From: Streptomyces sp. CB00455
Lineage (GTDB): Bacteria; Actinomycetota; Actinomycetes; Streptomycetales; Streptomycetaceae
Direction of reading: 5' to 3'
DNA: 64,000 nt
Assembly: GCF_001905445.1 (NCBI RefSeq)
Contig: NZ_LIVQ01000001.1
Location: 1,116,001 to 1,180,000 of the forward strand
Position 1 is the stretch's first letter. Every line of letters begins with the position of its first letter. Shown piece by piece: positions 50,241-58,345 of the stretch. The position numbers and the translations under genes are program-made. Under the pieces are notes generated by a model. That model had not been told where the DNA came from and did not search any database. It saw nothing but the letters and a program-made list of their open reading frames with translations.

Positions 50241-50748
50241 CTTCGAGCGCCGCCGCGAAGGCTTCGTGGGCGGCTTCGCCGAAGAGCACGAACCGCACCT
50301 CCTCCACCTCGGTCCGGGTCGCCCGTACGGTCTCCACCGCGATCCGCGCACCGTCGTCCAGGGGCCAGCCGTACACGCCGGTGGAGATGGCCGGGAAGGC
50401 GACCGTACGGGCCCCCAGCTCGTCGGCGACGCGCAGGGACTCGCGGTAGCAGGAGGCCAGCAGCTGCGACCGGTCCTCGTCGCGCGACCAGACCGGGCCG
50501 ACCGTGTGGATGACGTGCGCGGCGGGGAGCCGGCCGGCGGTGGTGGCGACGGCCCGGCCGGTGGGCAGGCCCTTGCCGTAGTGCGAGGCGCGCAGGGCGC
50601 GGCAGGCCGCGAGGATCTCCGGGCCACCGCGCCGGTGGACGGCGCCGTCCACTCCCCCGCCGCCGAGCAGCGAGGAGTTCGCGGCGTTGACGATCGCGTC
50701 GGCCTTCTCGGCGGTGATGTCGCCGAGCACCAGGGAGATGGCGGCCAT
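50230..50748 (-). CDS. Macro-domain protein, ADP-ribose/O-acetyl-ADP-ribose hydrolase
   Basis: 172 residues, single macro domain of MacroD type: [40 protein letters not shown] (in parts) with the GDIT, NAAN and [13 protein letters not shown]-ribose-binding loops, and [11 protein letters not shown] for the distal phosphates. These residues fit active deacetylases/de-ADP-ribosylases. Its ATG shares one base with the stop of the upstream flavoprotein gene (TGATG). Confidence 0.93.
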   Translation of the reverse strand: MAAISLVLGDITAEKADAIVNAANSSLLGGGGVDGAVHRRGGPEILAACRALRASHYGKGLPTGRAVATTAGRLPAAHVIHTVGPVWSRDEDRSQLLASCYRESLRVADELGARTVAFPAISTGVYGWPLDDGARIAVETVRATRTEVEEVRFVLFGEAAHEAFAAALEAAG

Positions 50749-52166
50749 CAGGAGTCCTTTCGCAGGTGGCGCCAGACGGCCTTGGCGGCGTTGTGGCCGG
50801 ACATCCCGTGCACCCCGGGGCCGGGCGGCGTCGCGGAGGAGCAGAGGAAGACCGCCGGGTGGGCCGTCGTGTACGGGGAGAGGGAGATCTTGGGGCGCAG
50901 CAGGAGCTGGAGTCCGGAGGCCGCGCCGCAGGCGATGTCCCCTCCGACGTAGTTGGGGTTGCGGGCGGCGAGCTCGGGCGGGCCGGCCGTGGCGCGGGCC
51001 AGGACCAGGTCGCGGAAGCCCGGTGCGAAGCGCTCCAGTTGGCGTTCGACGGCGTCCGTGAGGTCTCCGTGCCAGCCCTTGGGGACGTGCCCGTACGCCC
51101 AGAAGACGTGCTTGCCCTCGGGTGCGCGGCCGGGGTCGACGAGGCTGGGCTGCGCGGTGATGAGGAAGGGGGTGCGGGGGGCCCGGCCGGTCGAGGCGAG
51201 CTGCAGGGCCGCGTCGATGTCACGGGTGCGCGGGCCGATCTGGACGGTGCCGGCGCGGCGCGGCTCCTCGGCGGTCCAGGGGACCGGGCCGTCCAGCGCA
51301 TAGTCGATCTTGAATACGGAGGCGCCGTACCGGTAGCCGTCGTAGGCGTGCCCCAGCCGGGCGATGCGGGCCAGCGCCGTCGGCGAGGTGTCGAAGACGT
51401 AGGTCCGGGCGGGCGGGAGGTCGTCGAGGCGCTTGACCTCGAAGCCGGTGTGGACGGCGCCGCCGAGGTCGTGCAGGTACCCGGCGAGGGCGTCGGAGAT
51501 GGACTGCGAGCCGCCGCGGGGCACGGGCCAGCCGCCCGCGTGGGCGGCCAGGGCGAAGACGAGGCCCACGGCGCCCGTGCCGATCCCGCCGAGCGGGGCG
51601 ATGACGTGCGCGACGAGCCCCGCGAACAGGGCGCGTGCCCGCTCGTCGCGGAAACGGCGCATCAGCCAGGTGGAGGGCGGCAGCCCGGTGAGCCCGAAAC
51701 GGGCGAGGGTGACGGGGTCGCGGGGCAGGGCGGTGTTCGGCAGGGACATGAAGTCCCGGGCCAGGGTGTCCCACTTGCCGAGGAAGGGTTCGACGAGCCG
51801 CCGGTAGGCCCCCGCGTCGCCGGGCCCGAAGGAGGCCGCCGTCTCCGCGACCGAGCGGGAGAGGACGGCGGCCGTGCCGTCGTCGAAGGGGTGGGCCATG
51901 GGCAGCGGGGCGTGCAGCCACTCCAGCCCGTAGCGCGCCAGCGGCATCGTGGCGAAGACCGGGGAGCCCGCACCGAGCGGGTGCACCGCCGAGCAGGGGT
52001 CGTGGCGGAAGCCGGGAAGGGTCAGCTCCTCGGTCCGGGCCCCGCCGCCGACCGTGCCGGCGGCTTCGAACACGGCCACCGAGAAGCCCCGCCTGGCCAG
52101 TTCGACGGCGGCCGTCAGCCCGTTGGGGCCCGCTCCCACCACGACCGCATCGAGAAGCGACGGCAC
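50748..52166 (-). CDS. Phytoene-desaturase-type FAD-dependent oxidoreductase
   Basis: 472 residues, GTG at 52166 with AAGGAG nine bases ahead. N-terminal FAD motif [28 protein letters not shown] (G-x-G-x2-G...E) and [27 protein letters not shown]-terminal [26 protein letters not shown], which contacts FAD. The arrangement is that of the NAD(P)/FAD-dependent carotenoid-desaturase/PYROXD2 group, not a crt-cluster enzyme since no other carotenoid genes are near. Substrate unknown. Coupled to a macro-domain protein, an unexpected partner. Confidence 0.9.
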   Translation of the reverse strand: MPSLLDAVVVGAGPNGLTAAVELARRGFSVAVFEAAGTVGGGARTEELTLPGFRHDPCSAVHPLGAGSPVFATMPLARYGLEWLHAPLPMAHPFDDGTAAVLSRSVAETAASFGPGDAGAYRRLVEPFLGKWDTLARDFMSLPNTALPRDPVTLARFGLTGLPPSTWLMRRFRDERARALFAGLVAHVIAPLGGIGTGAVGLVFALAAHAGGWPVPRGGSQSISDALAGYLHDLGGAVHTGFEVKRLDDLPPARTYVFDTSPTALARIARLGHAYDGYRYGASVFKIDYALDGPVPWTAEEPRRAGTVQIGPRTRDIDAALQLASTGRAPRTPFLITAQPSLVDPGRAPEGKHVFWAYGHVPKGWHGDLTDAVERQLERFAPGFRDLVLARATAGPPELAARNPNYVGGDIACGAASGLQLLLRPKISLSPYTTAHPAVFLCSSATPPGPGVHGMSGHNAAKAVWRHLRKDS

Positions 52167-52357
52167 TTGCGACTCCTTCGTCCGGCGGCGCCTGCGCTGT
52201 CCAGGATATTGCGCCCGCCCGCGCTCCCCGACCGGGCGGGGGTCGGCGCGGCGGGCCGGGGCCCGTGAGGGCGGGCCGGCCCCGGGTCGTGGCGTCGATA
52301 CGGCACCGCCCCGATATGGCACCGCCACGGGTCGGCCGGGACTACGACGAGCAGGGC

Positions 52358-53182
52358 CTACGCCCCCCGCAGCAGTTCCCGGATCCGTATCGCCGTGGCC
52401 TCGTCCCGCCCGACGGCGAACGGCAGCGCGTTGTCCCGGTCCACCCGGAAGGGGATCCCGTCGACGGTGCTCTGCGCCCCGCCGGCCTCGGCGACCAGCA
52501 GCAGTCCCGCCGCGTGGTCCCAGGCCGAGGGCCAGGTGAAGGCGAGGCCGTCCATCTCGCCGCGGGCCACCTTCAGGTACTCCAGGCCCGCCGAGCCGCA
52601 CGGCCTGGCGGCGACCCCGGGCACGTCCAGCCGGCCCAGGGTCCGCTTGTCCTCCTCGGAGGTGTACAGCGGGTGGGCCATGGCGATCCGCAGCTCCGCG
52701 CCGGGCTCGGGGGAGCCGCTGCGGATCCGCTCGCCGTCCACATACGCGCCCTGGCCGCGCACGGCGGTCGCCAGCTCCTCCAGGGCCGGGGCGAAGGTCC
52801 AGGAGGCGAGGATCTCACCGCGGTGGGCGAGCGCCACCAGGGTGCAGAAGGCCGGGTCGCCGGAGACGAACTGCCGGGTGCCGTCGACCGGGTCCACGAT
52901 CCACACCGGGGCGTCGGCGCGCAGCGCCCCGTACACGGTGGGGTCGCCGTGCACGGCCTCCTCGCCGACCACGGCCGAGCCGGGCAGGAGCCGCGTCAGG
53001 GAGGCCGTGAGGTGTTCCTCGGCCCGGCGGTCGGCGACGGTCACCAGGTCGTGCGGTCCGCTCTTCTGGTCGACTTCATGGTCGGCGAGCTGCCGGAATC
53101 TCGGCATGATCTCGATCGCCGCCGCCTTGCGGACGGCCTCTTCCACATCGGACAGGCCATGGTTCAGGAACTCATCGATCAT
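52358..53182 (-). CDS. Inositol-monophosphatase-family phosphatase
   Basis: 274 residues, ATG at 53182. The three metal-binding motifs are present: VVGEEAVHG (Glu-Glu), [13 protein letters not shown] (D-P-x-D-G-T), and [21 protein letters not shown] (W-D-x-A). Segment [14 protein letters not shown] precedes them. Possible substrates are inositol-1-phosphate, histidinol-phosphate or PAP; the sequence does not decide. Confidence 0.92.
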   Translation of the reverse strand: MIDEFLNHGLSDVEEAVRKAAAIEIMPRFRQLADHEVDQKSGPHDLVTVADRRAEEHLTASLTRLLPGSAVVGEEAVHGDPTVYGALRADAPVWIVDPVDGTRQFVSGDPAFCTLVALAHRGEILASWTFAPALEELATAVRGQGAYVDGERIRSGSPEPGAELRIAMAHPLYTSEEDKRTLGRLDVPGVAARPCGSAGLEYLKVARGEMDGLAFTWPSAWDHAAGLLLVAEAGGAQSTVDGIPFRVDRDNALPFAVGRDEATAIRIRELLRGA

Positions 53183-53584
53183 GCCCCCAGCAAAGCACGC
53201 CCGGCTGACAAACCCCACCGACGATCCGGTACGGCCGGCCGGCCCGCGCGTGACCTCCCGGTGAACGGCGGGGCGCTGGGGGCCTGCGGCGGGCCGAGCA
53301 GGCGGAAGCGGTCGACGATCCCGTCCGGGAGACCGGCGCAGGTCGATGCGGTGCGCGGGGCAGCGTCCTCACCGCCCGTGCGCTGATCGCGGCCGAAGCC
53401 GTCATCGGCCGAACGCCCGCTCTCCGTACCCGCGAAGACGCCTGGGAGAACGACGGCGGGGCGTGCATGTCCCCCATCGGACTCCCGGCCATACGACGAG
53501 CGGGCCCCTTGTCCGCCGGCGCCTGGTGGTGAACACCGTGGATGTCGACGCCCGCAAGCTGACGGCGCGGACGGTGCGCGGAGG
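53183..53584. other. 402-bp region of gene relics
   Basis: No intact gene. 53276-53330 repeats the 3' part of the neighbouring oxidoreductase gene (separate entry). On the + strand 53350-53480 reads like protein (TARALIAAEAVIGRTPALR, REDAWENDGGACM) and, after a stop and frame change, 53515-53590 as LVVNTVDVDARKLTARTVRG, which resembles the last strands of a metallophosphoesterase-like protein. This looks like decayed coding DNA. Confidence 0.5.
53276..53330 (-). pseudogene. Fragment duplicated from the LLM-class oxidoreductase gene
   Basis: Reverse-strand reading gives GIVDRFRLLGPPQAP, against EIVDRFCLLGPPQAH in the intact gene at about 53720-53765. The DNA run GAAGCGGTCGACGAT is identical. 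Only about 55 bp remain. Confidence 0.7.
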
Positions 53585-54586
53585 TCATCCGGTGAGGGCG
53601 GGGATGATCTCCGATCCGTACGCGTCGATGGTCGCCTCCCGCGCGTCGTGCATGTCGTAGACGGCGAACTGGTCGACGCCGAGGTCGCGCAGGGCCCGCA
53701 GCTTCTCGATGTGGGCCTGCGGGGGCCCCAGCAGGCAGAAGCGGTCGACGATCTCGTCAGGGACGAAGTCCGCGGACGGGTTCCCGGCGCGGCCGTGGTG
53801 GCTGTAGTCGTAGCCCTGGCGGGACTTGACGTACTCGGTCAGCTCCTCGGGGACCATCGAGGAGTGCTCGCCGTAGCGGGAGACGAGGTCGGCGACGTGG
53901 TTGCCCACCATGCCGCCGAACCACCGGCACTGGTCGCGGGCGTGCGCGAGGTCCTCGCCCACGTACGCCGGGGCCGCCACGCAGACGGTGATCGCGTCCG
54001 GGTCGCGGCCGGCCGCCGCGGCCGCCTCCCGGACGGACTTGACCATCCACTCGGTGAGGTAGAGGTCGGCGAGCTGGAGGATGAACCCGTCCGCCTTCTG
54101 CCCGGCCAGGGCCAGGGCCTTCGGGCCGTAGGCGGCCATCCAGACAGGCAGCTTCCCGTTCTTGATCCACGGGATCCGCAGCGGCTTGCCGTCCACCTCC
54201 GCCTCACGGCCCTCGGCGAGGTCCCGGATCACTTCGATGGCCTGGCCGAGCCGGGCCAGGGTGTTGGGGGCGCGTCCGGCGACCCGCATCGCCGAGTCAC
54301 CGCGGCCGATCCCGCACACCGTGCGGTTGCCGTACATGTCGTTGAGGGTGGCGAAGGTGGAGGCGGTCACCTCCCAGGTGCGGGTGCCCGGGTTGGTGAC
54401 CATCGGGCCGACGTGCAGCTTTTGTGTGTTGGCGAGGATCTGGCTGTAGATGACGAACGGTTCCTGCCACAGGACCGCCGAGTCGAAGGTCCAGCCGTAG
54501 CGGAAGCCGTTGCGCTCGGCGCGCTTCATGAGGCTGACGACCTGGGAGGCGGGCGGGTCGGTCTGCAGGACGAGGCCGAAGTCCAT
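53585..54586 (-). CDS. LLM-class F420/flavin-dependent oxidoreductase (TIGR03842-like)
   Basis: 333 residues, ATG at 54586. Luciferase-like TIM barrel: DFGLVLQTDPPASQVVSLMKRAERNGFRYGWTFDSAVLWQEPF (in blocks), KLHVGPMVTNPGTRTWEVTASTFATLND, RTVCGIGRGDSAMRVAGR and LPVWMAAYGPKALALAGQKADGF, all typical of F420-dependent members. Last gene of the pyrimidine-catabolism operon, 38 bp after dihydropyrimidinase, so it probably acts on a pyrimidine or on a product of ring cleavage. No standard dihydropyrimidine dehydrogenase is in the window. Confidence 0.88.
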   Translation of the reverse strand: MDFGLVLQTDPPASQVVSLMKRAERNGFRYGWTFDSAVLWQEPFVIYSQILANTQKLHVGPMVTNPGTRTWEVTASTFATLNDMYGNRTVCGIGRGDSAMRVAGRAPNTLARLGQAIEVIRDLAEGREAEVDGKPLRIPWIKNGKLPVWMAAYGPKALALAGQKADGFILQLADLYLTEWMVKSVREAAAAAGRDPDAITVCVAAPAYVGEDLAHARDQCRWFGGMVGNHVADLVSRYGEHSSMVPEELTEYVKSRQGYDYSHHGRAGNPSADFVPDEIVDRFCLLGPPQAHIEKLRALRDLGVDQFAVYDMHDAREATIDAYGSEIIPALTG

Positions 54587-54624
54587 GGCGGCTCCTTGCT
54601 CCTTGCTGCTTGCTGGTGGGCCCT

Positions 54625-56025
54625 TTACAGGTACTGGCAGGTGGAGCGCGGGATGAAGGCCCCGTGGCCGGCCCGGCCGGTGTACTCGCGCCGGTCGATG
54701 ACCAGTTCCCCGCGGGAGAGCACGGTGTCGACGCGTCCGGTGATCCGCTTGCCCTCGTACGCCGAGTAGTCCACGTTCATGTGGTGCGTCTCGGCGGAGA
54801 TGACCTGCTCGGCGTGCGGATCGTAGAGGACGATGTCGGCGTCGGAGCCGGGTGCGATGGTGCCCTTCTGGGGGTAGAGGCCGAACATCCGGGCCGGGCT
54901 CGCGCAGGCGATCTCGATCCAGCGGCGGCGGCTGATGTGCCCCTCCACGACGGCCTGGTGGAGGAGGTCCATGCGGTTCTCCACCCCCGGCAGCCCGTTG
55001 GGGATCTTGGAGAAGTCGCCGCGGCCGAGCTCCTTTTGACCGCGGAAGCAGAACGGGCAGTGGTCGGTGGAGACCACCTGGAGGTCGTTGGTCCGCAGGC
55101 CCCGCCACAGCGCCGCCTGGTGCTCCTTCGGCCGCAGCGGCGTGGAGCAGACGTACTTGGCGCCCTGGAAGTCGGGCTGGGCCAGCTGGTCGGTGGACAG
55201 GAACAGGTACTGCGGGCAGGTCTCGCCGAAGACGGGCAGGCCCTTGTCGCGGGCGGCGGCCAGCTCCGCGACCGCCTCCTCGGCCGACACGTGGACGACG
55301 TACAGGGGGGCGCCCGCGACCCGGGCGAGCTGGATGGCGCGGTGGGTGGCCTCGGCCTCCAGGAGCACCCTGCGGACCTCCCCGTGGTGGCGGGGGTCGG
55401 TTTCGCCGCGGGCCAGGGCCTGTTCGACGAGGACGTCGATCGCGATGCCGTTCTCGGCGTGCATCATGATCAGCCCGCCGTTGGAGGCACCGCGCTGCAT
55501 GGCGCGCAGGATCTGCCCGTCGTCGCTGTAGAAGACGCCGGGGTAGGCCATGAAGAGCTTGAAGGAGGTGACGCCCTCGCCGACGAGGCGGTCCATCTCC
55601 TTCAGGGTGCCTTCGTTGACGTCGGAGAGGATCATGTGGAAGGCGTAGTCGACCGCGCAGTTGCCGTCGGCCTTGGCGTACCAGGTGTCGAGCCCCTCGC
55701 GCAGGGAGCGGCCCACGCTCTGCACCGCGAAGTCGACGATGGTGGTGGTGCCGCCCCAGGCGGCGGCCCTGGTCCCGGTCTCGAAGGTGTCCGAGGCCGC
55801 GGTGCCGCCGAAGGGGAGCTCCATGTGGGTGTGCGCGTCGACCCCGCCGGGGATGACGTACTTACCGCCGGCGTCGATCGTGCGGTCGGCGGTCCAGGAC
55901 TCGGCGACGGCGGAGCCGTGCGCGGCCAGGGCCGCCACCCGGCCGTCCTCGATCAGGACGTCGGCGTGCAGTTCGTCGGCGGCGGTGACGACCAGGCCGC
56001 CGCGGATCAGTGTGCGGATGCTCAT
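54625..56025 (-). CDS. hydA: Dihydropyrimidinase
   Basis: 466 residues from the ATG at 56025 with AGGGGG ahead. Cyclic-amidohydrolase motifs: YVIPGGVDAHTHMELPFGG (H-x-H metal ligands), TSFKLFMAYPG with the carbamylated Lys, GGLIMMHAENG and YVVHVSAEEAV (His ligands), and VVSTDHCPFCFRGQK (Asp ligand). It opens dihydrouracil/dihydrothymine (or hydantoins) to N-carbamoyl-beta-amino acids. It follows the aminotransferase gene by 10 bp. Confidence 0.95.
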   Translation of the reverse strand: MSIRTLIRGGLVVTAADELHADVLIEDGRVAALAAHGSAVAESWTADRTIDAGGKYVIPGGVDAHTHMELPFGGTAASDTFETGTRAAAWGGTTTIVDFAVQSVGRSLREGLDTWYAKADGNCAVDYAFHMILSDVNEGTLKEMDRLVGEGVTSFKLFMAYPGVFYSDDGQILRAMQRGASNGGLIMMHAENGIAIDVLVEQALARGETDPRHHGEVRRVLLEAEATHRAIQLARVAGAPLYVVHVSAEEAVAELAAARDKGLPVFGETCPQYLFLSTDQLAQPDFQGAKYVCSTPLRPKEHQAALWRGLRTNDLQVVSTDHCPFCFRGQKELGRGDFSKIPNGLPGVENRMDLLHQAVVEGHISRRRWIEIACASPARMFGLYPQKGTIAPGSDADIVLYDPHAEQVISAETHHMNVDYSAYEGKRITGRVDTVLSRGELVIDRREYTGRAGHGAFIPRSTCQYL

Positions 56026-56035
56026 GACAGGCCCC

Positions 56036-57340
56036 CTACTGGACACCGTGCACTTGGTGGAGTGCCTGTTCGAGGATCTCGGCGCCTTCTTCCGCCTCGG
56101 CGACGGTGAGGGAGAGCGGCGGCGCGATGCGCAGCACGCTGGTGTTGTAGCCGCCGCCCTTGCCGACCAGCAGTCCGCCCGCGCGGGCGGCTTCCAGGAC
56201 GGCGGCGGCCCCCTCGGGGTCGGCCTGGTCGGTGCCGGGCTTCGTCAGCTCCAGGCCGGCCATCAGGCCCCGGCCGCGCACCTCGCGTACGGCGGGCACG
56301 GTGGCGGCGATCGCGCGCAGCCGTTCCAGGAGCAGGCCGCCGACGCGGCGGGCGTTGCCCTGGAGGTCGTGCTCCAGCAGGTAGGCGAGGTTGGCGGCGC
56401 CGGCGGCCATGGTGACCGGGGAGCCGCCGAAGGTGGAGATGGAGTTGGAGTCGATGCAGTTCATCAGCTCTGCGCGGGCGACGACCCCGCCGATGGACAT
56501 GCCGTTGCCGATGCCCTTGGCGAAGGTGAGGATGTCCGGCGGGCCGTTCTGGGCGTGCGCCTGCCAGCCCCAGAAGTGCTCGCCGGTACGGCCCCAGCCG
56601 GTCTGCACCTCGTCGCTGATCCACAGGATGCCGTGGCGGTCGAGGACCTCCCGGAAGGCCCCGTACAGCCCGTCGGGCGGGGAGGTGAAGCCGCCGACGC
56701 CCTGGATCGGCTCGGCGATGAGCGCGGCCACTCCCCCGCGGGTCTGGCCCAGGACGTCTTCGAGGTCCGCTACGGCCGCGGCGGTGAACTCGCCGTCGCC
56801 CAGGTGCGCGAAGGGGCCGCGGGTGCGGACGGCGCCGTGGACGTAGTGCGTCTGGAGCGGGGAGAGGCTGGTCGGGGACCAGCCGCGGTTGCCGGTGATC
56901 GAGACGGTGGAGAAGGAGCGGCCGTGGTAGCTGTTGCGCATCGCCAGGATCTGGTTGGAGCGGCGGTAGGTGGTGGCGAGCAGCAGGGCGGTGTCGTTGG
57001 CCTCGGTGCCGGACGTGGTGAAGAAGACCCGGGCGTCGGGGATGCCGGAGAGGGCGGCGACGCGCTCGGCCAGCTCCACCATCGGCCGGTTGAGGTAGAG
57101 GGTGGAGGAGTGGATGATCCGCCCGGCCTGTTCGGAGACGGCCTTGGTGACCTCGGGCAGGGCGTGGGCGGTCATCGTGGTGAGGATGCCGCCGAAGAAG
57201 TCGAGGTAGCGGTTGCCGTCGGCGTCCCAGACGTGGCGGCCTTCGCCGTGGGTGAGCTCGATGGGGCGGTCGTAGTAGAGCGCGAGCCAGTCGGGCAGGA
57301 CGGACTTGTGGCGGCTGTGCAGGGGGATCGGGTTGGTCAC
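56036..57340 (-). CDS. Class III aminotransferase (beta-alanine/beta-aminoisobutyrate type)
   Basis: 434 residues, GTG at 57340 inside the upstream stop (GTGA). Omega-aminotransferase features: VWDADGNRYLDFFGGILTTMTAHALPEV, FFTTSGTEANDTALLLAT, NSYHGRSFSTVSITGN, WISDEVQTGWGRTGEHFWGW (PLP Asp), LTFAKGIGNGMSIGGVVAR (PLP Lys) and SISTFGGSPVTMAAG. Within the operon it should transaminate beta-alanine and beta-aminoisobutyrate released by the ureidopropionase. Confidence 0.93.
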   Translation of the reverse strand: MTNPIPLHSRHKSVLPDWLALYYDRPIELTHGEGRHVWDADGNRYLDFFGGILTTMTAHALPEVTKAVSEQAGRIIHSSTLYLNRPMVELAERVAALSGIPDARVFFTTSGTEANDTALLLATTYRRSNQILAMRNSYHGRSFSTVSITGNRGWSPTSLSPLQTHYVHGAVRTRGPFAHLGDGEFTAAAVADLEDVLGQTRGGVAALIAEPIQGVGGFTSPPDGLYGAFREVLDRHGILWISDEVQTGWGRTGEHFWGWQAHAQNGPPDILTFAKGIGNGMSIGGVVARAELMNCIDSNSISTFGGSPVTMAAGAANLAYLLEHDLQGNARRVGGLLLERLRAIAATVPAVREVRGRGLMAGLELTKPGTDQADPEGAAAVLEAARAGGLLVGKGGGYNTSVLRIAPPLSLTVAEAEEGAEILEQALHQVHGVQ

Positions 57341-58179
57341 GGCTGTACGAGCCCTCCGTAGGCGTCGGGGCGGCGGTCGCGGTAGAAGGCCCACTGGTCG
57401 CGGACCTCCTTGATCAGGTCGAAGTCGAGGTCGCGGACGAGGAGTTCCTCCTCCTTGTCGCTGGCGGCCTCCCCGACGAACTGGCCGCGCGGGTCCACGA
57501 AGTAGCTGGATCCGTAGAAGTCGTTGTCGCCGTACTCCTCCTGGCCGATGCGGTTGATCGCGGCGATGAAGTACTCGTTGGCGACGGCCGCGGCGGGCTG
57601 TTCCAGCTGCCAGAGGTAGGCGGAGAGGCCGCGGTGGGTGGCCGAGGGGTTGTAGACGAGCTGGGCTCCGGCCAGGCCCAGTTGGCGCCAGCCCTCGGGG
57701 AAGTGGCGGTCGTAGCAGATGTAGACGCCGATCCGGCCGACGGCGGTGTCGAAGACGGGCCAGCCCAGGTTGCCCGGGCGGAAGTAGTACTTCTCCCAGA
57801 ATCCCTTGACCTGGGGGATGTGGTGCTTGCGGTACTTGCCGAGGTAGCTGCCGTCCGCGTCGATGACGGCGGCGGTGTTGTAGTAGAAGCCCTCGGACTC
57901 CAGCTCGAAGACCGGGACGACGATCACCATGCCGGTCTCGCGGGCGAGGTCCTGCATGCGGCGGACGGTCGGGCCGTCCGGCACGGCCTCGGCCCAGCGG
58001 TAGTGCTCGGGCTCCTGCACCTGGCAGAAGTAGGGGGCGTTGAAGACCTCCTGGAACCCGATGACCTTCGCGCCCTGGGCAGCGGCCCGGCGGGCGTGCT
58101 CCTCGTGCTTGGCGATCATGGATTCGGTGTCTCCGGTCCAGGTGGCCTGGACGAGAGCGGCACGGACGACTTGGGCCAT
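57337..58179 (-). CDS. Nitrilase-superfamily amidohydrolase, probable beta-ureidopropionase
   Basis: 280 residues, first gene of the operon. Catalytic Glu in VIGFQEVFNAPYFCQVQEPEHYRWAE, Lys in GKYRKHHIPQVKGFWEKYYF and Cys in VGRIGVYICYDRHFPEGWR. CATH GxxxxYxP-type C-terminal segment DFYGSSYFVDPRGQF. It is close to N-carbamoylputrescine amidase and beta-ureidopropionase; the operon favours hydrolysis of N-carbamoyl-beta-alanine to beta-alanine, CO2 and ammonia. Confidence 0.93.
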   Translation of the reverse strand: MAQVVRAALVQATWTGDTESMIAKHEEHARRAAAQGAKVIGFQEVFNAPYFCQVQEPEHYRWAEAVPDGPTVRRMQDLARETGMVIVVPVFELESEGFYYNTAAVIDADGSYLGKYRKHHIPQVKGFWEKYYFRPGNLGWPVFDTAVGRIGVYICYDRHFPEGWRQLGLAGAQLVYNPSATHRGLSAYLWQLEQPAAAVANEYFIAAINRIGQEEYGDNDFYGSSYFVDPRGQFVGEAASDKEEELLVRDLDFDLIKEVRDQWAFYRDRRPDAYGGLVQP

Positions 58180-58206
58180 GAGCTGCTCCTCGCGACGGGA
58201 ACGCCG

Positions 58207-58244
58207 GTTCTACGCACGTAGACGGTGTGCGTAGGGAGTAGAAC
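58207..58244. promoter_or_regulatory. Nested inverted repeats before the pyrimidine operon
   Basis: GTTCTAC (58207-58213) pairs with GTAGAAC (58238-58244), and inside TACGCAC (58211-58217) pairs with GTGCGTA (58227-58233). It starts 28 bp before the nitrilase ATG. Operator or leader hairpin for the operon. Confidence 0.55.
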
Positions 58245-58345
58245 GTAGGCCGCGTCACAGCGTGGGGCAAGACCGCCGTGCGCGGTTGGAGTAGTCGATC
58301 ACCTTACGTCGCCGGGTGATCGATTGCGGTCAGGAGGCGGACGGT

